A DNA stretch of 64,000 nt from Eutrophocola sp964629325 (GTDB lineage: Bacteria; Pseudomonadota; Gammaproteobacteria; Pseudomonadales; Pseudohongiellaceae). The stretch spans positions 7,999-71,998 of the forward strand of contig CAZVSC010000008.1 in assembly GCA_964629325.1 (NCBI GenBank). Reading direction: 5' to 3'. Below the pieces are notes generated by a model. That model was not told the DNA's origin, ran no database searches, and saw only the letters and a program-made list of their open reading frames with translations. A program made the position numbers and the translations under genes. Below, piece by piece: positions 43,251 through 50,844 of the stretch (positions are counted from its first letter, which is position 1; every line of letters begins with the position of its first letter).

Positions 43251-43571
43251 ATGAGTATCCATATACAGGCCAGGGGCTTTCCCCTGACAAAGGCTTTGAA
43301 GAGTGTTGTGCAGGAATCGATTCTCAAGGTGACAGAGCGCCACCACGAAGTACGAACAGTGGCTGTCAGGCTAGAGGATATCAATGGCAATCAGCATGGC
43401 GGCATCGACAAGTCCTGCCGTGTAGTCCTGAACCTGGATCATGCACCTTCTCTCGTGTTGCAGTCGACCCAGTCTGATATGTACCTTGCTATCAGGCACT
43501 GTGCATCCAGGCTGAAACAGACGCTTAACAGGAACAGTGAAAGATTGAAAGGGAAGTACACGGAACACTGA
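43251..43571 (+). CDS. HPF/RaiA family ribosome-associated protein
   Basis: 106 residues, a single short HPF-type domain (beta-alpha-beta-beta-beta-alpha order, MSIHIQARGFPLTKALKSVV, then VRLEDINGNQHGGIDKSCRVVL and the long basic C-terminal helix SRLKQTLNRNSERLKGK). It lacks the long extension of ribosome-dimerising HPF. Members bind the 30S decoding site and suppress translation in stress. It is divergent from nhaR across a TTCGAA-rich spacer and ends at a strong terminator. Confidence 0.8.
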   Translation: MSIHIQARGFPLTKALKSVVQESILKVTERHHEVRTVAVRLEDINGNQHGGIDKSCRVVLNLDHAPSLVLQSTQSDMYLAIRHCASRLKQTLNRNSERLKGKYTEH

Positions 43572-43621
43572 CACCGGGTCTCCCTGTTTACGACGTTAAT
43601 CAAGCCCCTCCCACCCCCCTG

Positions 43622-43662
43622 AGGCAGCCCGGTTACCCACCCGCCGGCGCTGCCTTTTTTTT
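43622..43662 (+). terminator. Rho-independent terminator after the HPF-like gene
   Basis: AGGCAGC (43622-43628) pairs with GCTGCCT (43649-43655), a smaller CCGG/CCGG pair is inside, and a run of eight T follows. Confidence 0.85.
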
Positions 43663-43680
43663 GCCGAATTATTCCCCTGG

Positions 43681-43729
43681 GTTCGAAAAAACCGAATCGA
43701 AAAAGTCAGTAATTCGAATTTTTTTTGCC
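43681..43729. promoter_or_regulatory. TTCGAA-rich region upstream of the exported unknown (copy 2)
   Basis: GTTCGAAAAA at the left, CCGAATCGAA in the middle, ATTCGAATTTTTTTTGCC at the right, about 50 bases before the ATG at 43778. Repeats the layout of the element at 43152-43195. Confidence 0.45.
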
Positions 43730-43777
43730 GGGAAATTTACATAACCTGCATTCAATTTCTTGGATAAGGAGTTGGCA

Positions 43778-44215
43778 ATGAAGATTAATGACTATGGTTG
43801 CAAGTGTTTTACGGCTCGGGCGCTACTGGCTTTATTGACTTTCCTTGGCTTCACGACAGCCCTGGCACAGCCGGTAGATGTTCGTGTGAACTTCACCCTG
43901 GCTGCTGAGTTTGCGCATTACACCGATCATTCGCACGGTACGGACCTGGCGCAAGAATCGGAAGGATTGGGTATTGGGCATCGTTCGCTTGACCGGCATA
44001 CACCGGCACTGCTCAGCACCTACAGGCTGAAAGTGTCCCAGCTGCAAGGCAGTTGGTCACCTGCCGGCCAGGATTGGGTTATCACCGCCACGTTGACCGA
44101 TCCCGCGGATGAACGCCTGTTCAAGAGCGTTACGGATCTTACGGAAATGTCACAGGATATGTTGCGGCAAACGCCTTCCAGGCACTGGTGGATAGGCGTT
44201 CAGAGGAAATTCTAG
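43778..44215 (+). CDS. Exported protein of unknown function
   Basis: 145 residues from ATG 43778 with a strong AAGGAG ribosome site; a TTG at 43760 would add six residues. A signal peptide (about 1-31, ending in TALAQ) is followed by a short beta-rich body with several histidines (AAEFAHYTDHSHGTDLAQ). I do not recognise the family. The promoter region shares TTCGAA-rich sequence with nhaR, so it may be under the same control. The protein is presumably periplasmic or surface-exposed. Confidence 0.6.
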   Translation: MKINDYGCKCFTARALLALLTFLGFTTALAQPVDVRVNFTLAAEFAHYTDHSHGTDLAQESEGLGIGHRSLDRHTPALLSTYRLKVSQLQGSWSPAGQDWVITATLTDPADERLFKSVTDLTEMSQDMLRQTPSRHWWIGVQRKF

Positions 44216-44325
44216 TCAGCAGGCAGGGAAAGTGTGAGTCAGGAATCATCTGGCGTTTCACGGGAAGCACCTTGCACGCTGCTGACCATGCATCTGTGCC
44301 TGGCATGGATCCCAGGACAGTCGTA

Positions 44326-45744
44326 TCAGGGGCTGGCGGCCAGACGCACGACGATCTCGTGGTAGGCCGCAACGAACCTGTACAGTTCTTCTTCGAGGAT
44401 GCGCTCCTGGTCGCTGTGTGCGCCGAAGCCCAGGGTGCCGTCCTCGCGATCGATACCCGGGCCCACGCCGTAACAGGCAACACCATTCGCCCGCAGGTAG
44501 CTCATGTCGGTGGCGCCGGTGCTCATGGAGGGTATGACAGGAACGCCGTAATGCTCGCTGTAAACGGACTCGATGACCCGGAAGGCTTCCGTATTGAGAC
44601 TCACGGGCGCGCTTGGGCGCACCAGGGCGTCATCCCAGCTCACCTCGATGGTGTCATCATCGACGATGGCGGCGATGGTATCCAGGAAGGCATCGAAATC
44701 CTGTTCCGGCATCACCCGCACGTCCAGCTGGGCGGTTCCGGATGACGGAATGACATTGTACCGGTAGCCGATATTGATGATGGTCGGCGTGACGGTATTG
44801 TGCATCAGGGCAGCCATGTAGGGATCGTTTTCCAGCAGGTACGCCATGGCGTCTTCCGCCGCTGGCGAGCCCGGATTGAGCAGGGCGCGATAACGGGAAG
44901 CGGTCTCCGGCGGCGCGATATCAGCCATCCGTGTCAGCATGGCGGTGGTAGTGTCGCTCAGGCGAATGGGTTCCTGCCAGTCAGCCAGCCTGGAGACGGC
45001 CTGGCCGATGCGTATCACCGGATTGTTCTGTGTCGGTACGGAGCCGTGCCCGGCAACGCCGTTTGCTGTCAGGATTGCGGTGCGCCGTTTCTTTTCGCCC
45101 GCCTGGATGCCGGTATACAGCGGAGCGCCGTTTTCGCGAACCACGCTGCCGCCTTCAGCAAGGCAGTACTCCGCATCAATGGCATCGAAGTGCTCGCTGG
45201 TCATGAACTGGATGCCCCACTGCACGCCGCCTTCCTCACCGGCCTCGGCGAGGAAGATGACATCGCGATCCAGCTCGATGCCGCTGCGCTTGAGCAGGAG
45301 CATGGTCATCAGGGAAGCGACGAGATTGTCCTTGTCGTCGACAGCGCCGCGGCCGTAGATCCACTGTTCATCGACGGTGCCGCCAAAAGGCGGGAATGTC
45401 CACTTGGCAGGATCGACGGTGACCACATCAAGATGGGCCATCAGCAGGAGGGGGCGCTTGCTGCCGTTGCCGGGCAGGCGCGCGACCAGGTTGGCGCGGG
45501 CGGGATCACGGCTGAAGGTTTGCACGTCGATGCCTTCATTCAGCAATACTTGCGCGATCTGGTCGACCAGCACGGTTTCATTGCCCGGCGGATTCGACGT
45601 GTCGACCTGCAGCATGGCCTGGAAACGGGACAGGGTTTCCGCATTGATGGCATCCATGTCAGGTTCTGCGGCAACCACACCGAGGGTGACGATGGCAGCT
45701 GACAGGGTCAGTGCTGCCTGGGCCAGTGATCGGAATCGGGTCAT
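44326..45744 (-). CDS. M20 family zinc metallopeptidase, exported
   Basis: 472 residues from ATG 45744, preceded by GGAG at the right spacing; the frame is open 12 codons further. A signal peptide (about 1-25, ending in GVVAA) precedes the dizinc catalytic domain: HLDVV near residue 97, GRGAVDDKDN (bridging Asp), AEAGEEGG (Glu general base and ligand) and the C-terminal VGPGIDREDG region. A lid/dimerisation domain lies in the middle. M20 enzymes hydrolyse peptides or N-acyl amino acids. It is in a run of exported accessory enzymes on the minus strand. Confidence 0.9.
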   Translation of the reverse strand: MTRFRSLAQAALTLSAAIVTLGVVAAEPDMDAINAETLSRFQAMLQVDTSNPPGNETVLVDQIAQVLLNEGIDVQTFSRDPARANLVARLPGNGSKRPLLLMAHLDVVTVDPAKWTFPPFGGTVDEQWIYGRGAVDDKDNLVASLMTMLLLKRSGIELDRDVIFLAEAGEEGGVQWGIQFMTSEHFDAIDAEYCLAEGGSVVRENGAPLYTGIQAGEKKRRTAILTANGVAGHGSVPTQNNPVIRIGQAVSRLADWQEPIRLSDTTTAMLTRMADIAPPETASRYRALLNPGSPAAEDAMAYLLENDPYMAALMHNTVTPTIINIGYRYNVIPSSGTAQLDVRVMPEQDFDAFLDTIAAIVDDDTIEVSWDDALVRPSAPVSLNTEAFRVIESVYSEHYGVPVIPSMSTGATDMSYLRANGVACYGVGPGIDREDGTLGFGAHSDQERILEEELYRFVAAYHEIVVRLAASP

Positions 45745-45786
45745 GACATGCTCCATTGCCGGCGTTACCGGTTTACACACCTGGGA

Positions 45787-46380
45787 TTACCAGCCTTCAT
45801 CCAGAGGCAGGGCGGGGTCGGCGGAAATATTGAGCACCGCGCAGTGATGATAAGTGAAGCCGCCTTCACGGAATCCGGGGTGCTCCTCCATGAACTGGAC
45901 CACCTGCAGGAAACAGCTCTCGCAGTCTATGTTCGGGATGCGGATCTCGGTCATGCGCGGGCCGGTGCGCCGTTCCTGGTTTTCCCAAAGGCCGTCGATG
46001 AGGACGGGCGGCTGTGGATTTTCATCGATGACGAAGTAGTCGGAACGCGGTCCGTTCTCGGTATCCTTCATTACCGGTACGTTGTCTGCCGGCAGCCAGT
46101 TGATGCGCCGGGCCAGGGAAACACGCCAGTGGCCTGGATGAAAAATGGTTTCCTCGATGGCGACCTCAAGCATGCTGCCGCCGGTCACATCCGTCACCGC
46201 GCCGGTGCGGGTGCCGCCGTCGGCCAGGGTGCCGCCGCAGGGAGCCATTTTCTGGGGATCGCCGCGGTCATCCTCTTCGATCCAGGATGCCGGGCTGACC
46301 AGCTTGAAGTGTGCCTGCGCGCCAAGGGCGGTAAGTGAGAGTGCCGCTGACAGGGCCAGTTTGGTGAAGCGTTTGTTCAT
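45787..46380 (-). CDS. LPMO-like copper protein (SCE4755-type)
   Basis: 197 residues. The signal peptide ends exactly before a histidine (ALGAQA | HFKLVSPASW), so mature His24 would be the first residue, as in lytic polysaccharide monooxygenases with the copper histidine brace. A second histidine pair, YHHCAVL (178-179), sits near the C-terminus as the other ligand, HPGH is at 81-84, and cysteines at 48 and in the CESC and HHC segments could form disulfides. As I recall it fits the SCE4755 family of polysaccharide-monooxygenase-like proteins, whose activity is unproven. It may bind copper in the periplasm or outside. It is close to the M20 gene. Confidence 0.7.
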   Translation of the reverse strand: MNKRFTKLALSAALSLTALGAQAHFKLVSPASWIEEDDRGDPQKMAPCGGTLADGGTRTGAVTDVTGGSMLEVAIEETIFHPGHWRVSLARRINWLPADNVPVMKDTENGPRSDYFVIDENPQPPVLIDGLWENQERRTGPRMTEIRIPNIDCESCFLQVVQFMEEHPGFREGGFTYHHCAVLNISADPALPLDEGW

Positions 46381-46431
46381 ATTCTTGTCCTGGTTTTTTG
46401 ATGTTGTTGTTCCTGTTAGGTACAGACCGTG

Positions 46432-47649
46432 TTATTCGATCACTGCTTGCATGACGGCGGTTTCAAAATCCTGTCTCAGCGTGAAACGGCTGGACGAGCC
46501 GCTGACCTGGCTCATGAACAGGCCAATGATGCGTTCCTCGGGATCGACGAAGAAATGGGTGTTGAAAGCACCGCTCCACCCGAAGGTACCTTTGGACAGC
46601 CAGGTATGGTTGGCAATCGGGTCAGTGATGACGCGCACACCCAGGCCATAGCCTTCACCGGGATTGCGGCCGGGCAGGGTATCGGCCAGGAAGGGTGAGC
46701 GCATCAGCTCCATGGTGCGCCGGCCCAGCAGTCGGGTGCCATCGAGTTCGCCGTCGTTGAGCAGAACCTTCGCAAACTGCAGGTAATCCTCGGCCGTGCT
46801 GAAGAGGCCGCCGCCTCCGGAAAAATAGGCGCCGTTGATAAAGGGCATGTCGGGCGTTTCCACCAGTTTGCCATTGTCGTTGCGGTACAGTGTGGCGACA
46901 TCGGTATCTGGTGTATCACGATAGAAGTAGGTGTTATCCATACCCAGCGGGTCGAAGATGCGGGCGCGTGTAAAGGTGCCGAAATCCACCCCTGAGGCGA
47001 CCTCGACAATCCGTGCCAGCACATCGAAACCATACATGGGGCTGTAAGCCCAGCGTGTGCCTGGCTGGAATTCCAGCGGTGCCGCAGCCAGTTGCGGCAG
47101 GACACTGGCCAGTGTGGCGTCTGGCGTAAATTCGATGGCTACCGCGCCATTGCCGGCCGGGCCGCTCATCAGGCCGGAGGAGTGGGTGAGCAGATCCTTG
47201 ACGGTGATTTCGCGGTCGGCCTCGACGCCGCCCGGTATACCTTCGGCGGCTACGCGCAGGCCTTTCAGTTCGGGTATGAAGCGCGACACCGGATCATCGA
47301 GACGCACCCGACCTTCCTCGGCCATCATGAGAATGGAGAAGGCCACCACGGGCTTGGTCATGGACATGATGCGGAACACGGTGTCCTTCTGCATGGGCCT
47401 GCCGGAAGCGATATCCATGACGCCCTGGGCCTGGAACCAGGCGATGTCGTTGTCACGCGCAACCAGGGTCACCGCACCGGCAAAAGCCTGGTTGTCGATC
47501 TCCCGCTGCATCAGGGCCTCGATGCGTACCAGGCGCTCAGAAGACAGTCCGACACTTTCCGGCCTGACTACCTGTGCGCCGGTCTGCATGGCCACCATGA
47601 AGGTGAGCAGCCCGGCCAGTGTTCTGTAAAGCCGACGAGTGAATGTCAT
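46432..47649 (-). CDS. Serine hydrolase of beta-lactamase class C fold
   Basis: 405 residues from ATG 47649 with an AAGGAAACC ribosome site; the frame runs 35 codons further upstream. A signal peptide (about 1-26) precedes the beta-lactamase/penicillin-binding fold: the catalytic SMTK (in FRIMSMTKPVVAF, Ser and Lys), YSPMYGFD (the YxN position, Asn replaced) and HTWLSKGTFGWSG (KTG-like). It is closer to esterase or peptidase members of the family than to true AmpC, because of the altered Y and KTG motifs. It may act on peptides or esters outside the inner membrane. Confidence 0.88.
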   Translation of the reverse strand: MTFTRRLYRTLAGLLTFMVAMQTGAQVVRPESVGLSSERLVRIEALMQREIDNQAFAGAVTLVARDNDIAWFQAQGVMDIASGRPMQKDTVFRIMSMTKPVVAFSILMMAEEGRVRLDDPVSRFIPELKGLRVAAEGIPGGVEADREITVKDLLTHSSGLMSGPAGNGAVAIEFTPDATLASVLPQLAAAPLEFQPGTRWAYSPMYGFDVLARIVEVASGVDFGTFTRARIFDPLGMDNTYFYRDTPDTDVATLYRNDNGKLVETPDMPFINGAYFSGGGGLFSTAEDYLQFAKVLLNDGELDGTRLLGRRTMELMRSPFLADTLPGRNPGEGYGLGVRVITDPIANHTWLSKGTFGWSGAFNTHFFVDPEERIIGLFMSQVSGSSSRFTLRQDFETAVMQAVIE

Positions 47650-47686
47650 ACAGGTTTCCTTTGTGAAGTTTCTGGTTGTCCGAAGA

Positions 47687-48325
47687 TTAACGACTGCCCT
47701 GATAGGCAAGAAGAATGCATTGCTGCTGGGCTTCCGGACTGGAGCGGCCGGCACAGTGGCTGAATGCTGCTTCGCCGGTCAGCCTGGCCAGGATAGCCTT
47801 GATGTTGGCATCCGCCTCATCGTAGCGCGACAGCAGGGCTTCGGCCACCTGTGCGCGTTCCCGCTCCTTCTGGTTGAAAGCATCGGTCAGCTGCCTGACG
47901 GCCTGCCGCTTTTCTTCCAGCGCCGTGCGCCGTGTTTCCAGTGCTGCCCCTGCTGCCTTCAGCTGCGCCTCGGTGGCATCACAACGAGCCAGTTGCTCGC
48001 GCGTATAGCTTCTGCCACTGCCGCACTCGGCATTGAACGTGTCGACGTTGTCGTTATGCCTGGCAAGGTCGCGGGCATAGTCTGAACTCTCCCGTTTGTA
48101 TTCGGCATTTTCCCGGTTAACGGTGCTTTGCTCGGACTGGTAGGCATTTTTCTGCGCCAGGTTGGCCTTCAGTGCCGCTTCGGCAGCGCGGGCGTTGCTG
48201 AAACTGCTGGTCAGTTCCTCCAGCAGCTGCGAGGTCGAGCGCATATCGCGCTGGGCCATGGCTGCTGCCGGGGCCAGGCAAAGCATTAATGCCAGAAAAG
48301 GGATGGAGAAGGATTGGCGTGTCAT
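47687..48325 (-). CDS. Exported coiled-coil protein of unknown function
   Basis: 212 residues from ATG 48325. A signal peptide (about 1-25, ending in AAAMA) precedes long helices with a heptad pattern (TSQLLEELTSSFSNARAAEAALKAN and TEAQLKAAGAALETRRTALEEKRQAVRQL), then a cysteine-bearing tail (SHCAGRSSPEAQQQCILLAY) that may form a disulfide. I recognise no family. It lies between the beta-lactamase-fold gene and the two paralogues, on the same strand. Confidence 0.65.
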   Translation of the reverse strand: MTRQSFSIPFLALMLCLAPAAAMAQRDMRSTSQLLEELTSSFSNARAAEAALKANLAQKNAYQSEQSTVNRENAEYKRESSDYARDLARHNDNVDTFNAECGSGRSYTREQLARCDATEAQLKAAGAALETRRTALEEKRQAVRQLTDAFNQKERERAQVAEALLSRYDEADANIKAILARLTGEAAFSHCAGRSSPEAQQQCILLAYQGSR

Positions 48326-48354
48326 CGTGTACCCCGCTTGCCCGTTGCCAGGCA

Positions 48355-49095
48355 TTACTCGTATTTGCGTCTTTCCCAGACTTCCTTCAGGTATATGCCG
48401 CCGTCCGGCTGGCGGTACTTGGCACTGTTGGCCGCACTCCTGGCCTGCATTTCTTCCACGGACAGGCTGGCATCAATTTCCGAATCCCAGTGCTCGCGAC
48501 GGAAGGGAATGATCTGCGCATAGGGCGTCCCTGCAGGCAGTATGCCGGTAATGCCCTTGAGAAAAAAGAAGGGCATGGTGCCCGGCAGTTTGTCCCTGTC
48601 GTTGTCGACGATGCCGCTGGTCGTGATAAAGGGCAGTTCGAACCGGTTGATCGGGTGCATATACAGGGCACTGTAACCCTCCGGCAGTTCCACTGCCCAG
48701 TCCGGCCACCAGGCGAAATGCCTGTCATGATACCCGGGCGGTACGACAAAACGGGGCAATGGGTCACGCTCCAGGAGAAAATTGGGGTGTCCCGCATCCA
48801 GCACCCTGGCCTGTATCCCGCCCGCCGCATCCTCGATGAACTCGATGTCGCAGGGCGTCCTGTAAGTGTAGCCGCTGCCCATCACATCAAATACGGCCGG
48901 GCACGCCTTCCAGGTCGGGATCTTGCCGCCGACACCCGGCATCTCGACATGCTTGCCGGTGGCCGGGTCACGGGCGAAGCGGTCGGCCTGCCGGTACCAC
49001 TCCGGAATGGTCTTGCCGATGGGCGCCGGTCTGGAGGCGCTGTCCTCGGTCAGCCAGGGCCGGTTGGCAACGAAGCGTATTTTCCGGGTATCCAT
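48355..49095 (-). CDS. DUF6065-like protein, paralogue A
   Basis: 246 residues from ATG 49095; the frame runs 26 codons further upstream into the neighbour. It has no signal peptide. It is the near twin of the next gene upstream, with shared KIRFVANRPWL, IPTWKACPA.FD.MGSGY, HFAW..DWAVELPEGYSALY, PINRFELPF and PAGTPYAQI.PFRREHW. The layout resembles DUF6065, seen in phage and bacterial genomes with unknown function. A single CP/CD pair of cysteines is conserved. The pair is a tandem duplication on the minus strand. Confidence 0.6.
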   Translation of the reverse strand: MDTRKIRFVANRPWLTEDSASRPAPIGKTIPEWYRQADRFARDPATGKHVEMPGVGGKIPTWKACPAVFDVMGSGYTYRTPCDIEFIEDAAGGIQARVLDAGHPNFLLERDPLPRFVVPPGYHDRHFAWWPDWAVELPEGYSALYMHPINRFELPFITTSGIVDNDRDKLPGTMPFFFLKGITGILPAGTPYAQIIPFRREHWDSEIDASLSVEEMQARSAANSAKYRQPDGGIYLKEVWERRKYE

Positions 49096-49102
49096 GATCG
49101 CG

Positions 49103-49843
49103 CTACCGGTACTTGCGTGGATCGCGGACTTCGTTGAGGTAAACGCCGCCATCCGGTTGCCGGTAGCGGGCACTGCTGGCCCTGTTCTTTTCGCTCATCT
49201 GCTGCTGTGTCAGGGACGCGTCGTACTCCGCCACCCAGTGCTCGCGCCTGAACGGAAATATCTGGGCATAAGGCGTTCCGGCCGGCAGCACGCCCGTTAC
49301 CCCCTTGCGCCAGAAAAACGGCATGGAGCCGGGCTGGTGCACCTTGTCGTTGTCGACGATGCCGCCCATGGTCATGAAGGGAAGTTCGAAGCGGTTGAAC
49401 GGCTGGGCATACAAGGCGCTGTAGCCCTCGGGCAGCTCCACGGCCCAGTCCGCGGTCCAGGCGAAATGCCTGGCATGGTAACCCTGGGGAGGCGGGAAAC
49501 GGTCGAGGGGCAGACGCTCGGTGACCAGTCCTTCGTGCTGGGCAACCAGAACACGAGCGCTGATGTGGCCGTTGTTGTCTTCATAAAACTCGATGTCGCA
49601 GGGAGTCTTGTAGGCATAACCGCTGCCCATGATATCGAACAGGGCAGGGCAGGCTTTCCAGGTGGGTATGCGCCCGCCGCCATCGGGTAGCTGGTGATAC
49701 GCCCCGGTTGCGGGGTCTTTCGCGAAACGGTCTGCGTTACGGTACCAGTCCGGCAGGGTCTCGCCAATCGGTCCTGGCCGGGACGGGCTGTCTGCCGACA
49801 GCCAGGGCCGGTTGGCAACGAACCTGATCTTCCGAGTTTCCAC
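49103..49843 (-). CDS. DUF6065-like protein, paralogue B
   Basis: 246 residues, the same length as paralogue A, 7 bases upstream of it on the same strand. By eye roughly two thirds of residues are identical, including start KIRFVANRPWL and end YRQPDGGVYLNEV. The proteins are probably cytoplasmic, as no signal peptide is seen. A DUF6065-like fold is suspected from the order of motifs (GSGYAYKTPCDIEF, DWAVELPEGYSALY, NRFELPF, GSMPFFWRKG). Function unknown. The duplication is recent enough that the two still align end to end. Confidence 0.6.
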   Translation of the reverse strand: METRKIRFVANRPWLSADSPSRPGPIGETLPDWYRNADRFAKDPATGAYHQLPDGGGRIPTWKACPALFDIMGSGYAYKTPCDIEFYEDNNGHISARVLVAQHEGLVTERLPLDRFPPPQGYHARHFAWTADWAVELPEGYSALYAQPFNRFELPFMTMGGIVDNDKVHQPGSMPFFWRKGVTGVLPAGTPYAQIFPFRREHWVAEYDASLTQQQMSEKNRASSARYRQPDGGVYLNEVRDPRKYR

Positions 49844-50168
49844 TATAGCTGAGCTCCGGCATTGCTGGCCTCCTGCGGGGGCAGGGGAGACGAATCGTTT
49901 TCATTTGTGAGCAGGCAAGAATAAACGCCCGGTCCCGGAGCGTCCAGTCGCAAAAGCCCTGGCGAAAACCGGTTGGCCGGGGCTGCGTTATCCGGCCGCG
50001 GAAGACGGCGGCAAAAAAGATGCCAAATGGCTGGTTTACCGGGGAAAATATATTTTTCAAAGCGTCTCAAAATCCCTATTGCAAAAAATACGGAAGCCCT
50101 ATAATGCGCGCCGCCCGGGTCTATCCAAGGCCATGCGCCCCTAACTAATTTCTACAGGAAATTTTCCA
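49844..50168. other. Intergenic region with the pal promoter
   Basis: 325 bases without a gene between divergent DUF6065-like and pal genes. A -10 box TATAAT at 50100-50105 with TTGCAA at 50079-50084 (15-base spacer) is a plausible promoter for pal. The rest is GC-rich without obvious structure. Confidence 0.5.
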
Positions 50169-50684
50169 ATGATTACCAAAAGCATGAACAGGATCGGCAG
50201 CCTGAGCTTGACTGCCGCAGTGCTGGCCCTGTTAGCCAGTTGTAGCTCTACTGATGAAGAAATGGTCCAAGAGCTGACTTCAGAGCCCGCTGCCGCACCG
50301 GTCCAGCAAGGCCCGAGCGCTGCGGAACTGGCAGAAATGCGCAAACGTGAGCAGATGCTTGCCACGACCGTGTTCTACTTTGATTTCGACAAGTCAGATC
50401 TTAAACCGGAAGCCCGCGAACCGCTCACATATCACGCCCAGCGCCTGAAGGATAATCCCTCCATGCGCGTACGCCTGGAAGGTCATGCCGATGAACGCGG
50501 CACCCCGGAATACAACCTGGCCCTCGGTGAGCGTCGTGCCATTGCCGTACAGCGCTACCTGCAGGTGCAGGGTGTACCTGCCAGCCAGCTCGAAGTGATC
50601 AGCTATGGTGAAGAACGCCCGGTAGCCTCAGGCACTGGCGAGTCCAACTGGTCCAGGAACCGTCGCGTCGAACTCAAGTTCTGA
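50169..50684 (+). CDS. pal: Peptidoglycan-associated lipoprotein Pal (OmpA family)
   Basis: 171 residues. The signal ends in a lipobox LLASCSS, so it is an outer-membrane lipoprotein. The OmpA-like domain begins VFYFDFDKSDLKPEAREPL and has the peptidoglycan-binding LEGHADERGTPEYNLALGERRA motif, with Asp and Arg that bind diaminopimelate, and ends NRRVELKF. In E. coli Pal works with TolB; here no tol genes are near, so it may be a stand-alone copy. It has its own promoter and terminator. Confidence 0.92.
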   Translation: MITKSMNRIGSLSLTAAVLALLASCSSTDEEMVQELTSEPAAAPVQQGPSAAELAEMRKREQMLATTVFYFDFDKSDLKPEAREPLTYHAQRLKDNPSMRVRLEGHADERGTPEYNLALGERRAIAVQRYLQVQGVPASQLEVISYGEERPVASGTGESNWSRNRRVELKF

Positions 50685-50702
50685 TTCCAGAATGAGTTTC
50701 CA

Positions 50703-50735
50703 GGGCCTTTCCCGAAGGGGAAAGGCCCTTTTTTT
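50703..50735 (+). terminator. Terminator after pal
   Basis: GGGCCTTTCC (50703-50712) and GGAAAGGCCC (50719-50728) form a perfect 10-bp stem, followed by a T-run. Confidence 0.9.
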
Positions 50736-50844
50736 TGCTTGTGCAAAATCACGCCATATCTTCCATATGATATTGCCACTATGACCCGGCATTGATTCAC
50801 GTTACCCTGACGCCCGGTTTTTCCGGACACATCAAGAATTGCAG

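Noticed and set aside
44326..49843. The accessory genes as a single genomic island
   Set aside because: They share one strand and export signals, but no integrase, flanking direct repeat or tRNA boundary was seen, and base composition looks ordinary by eye.
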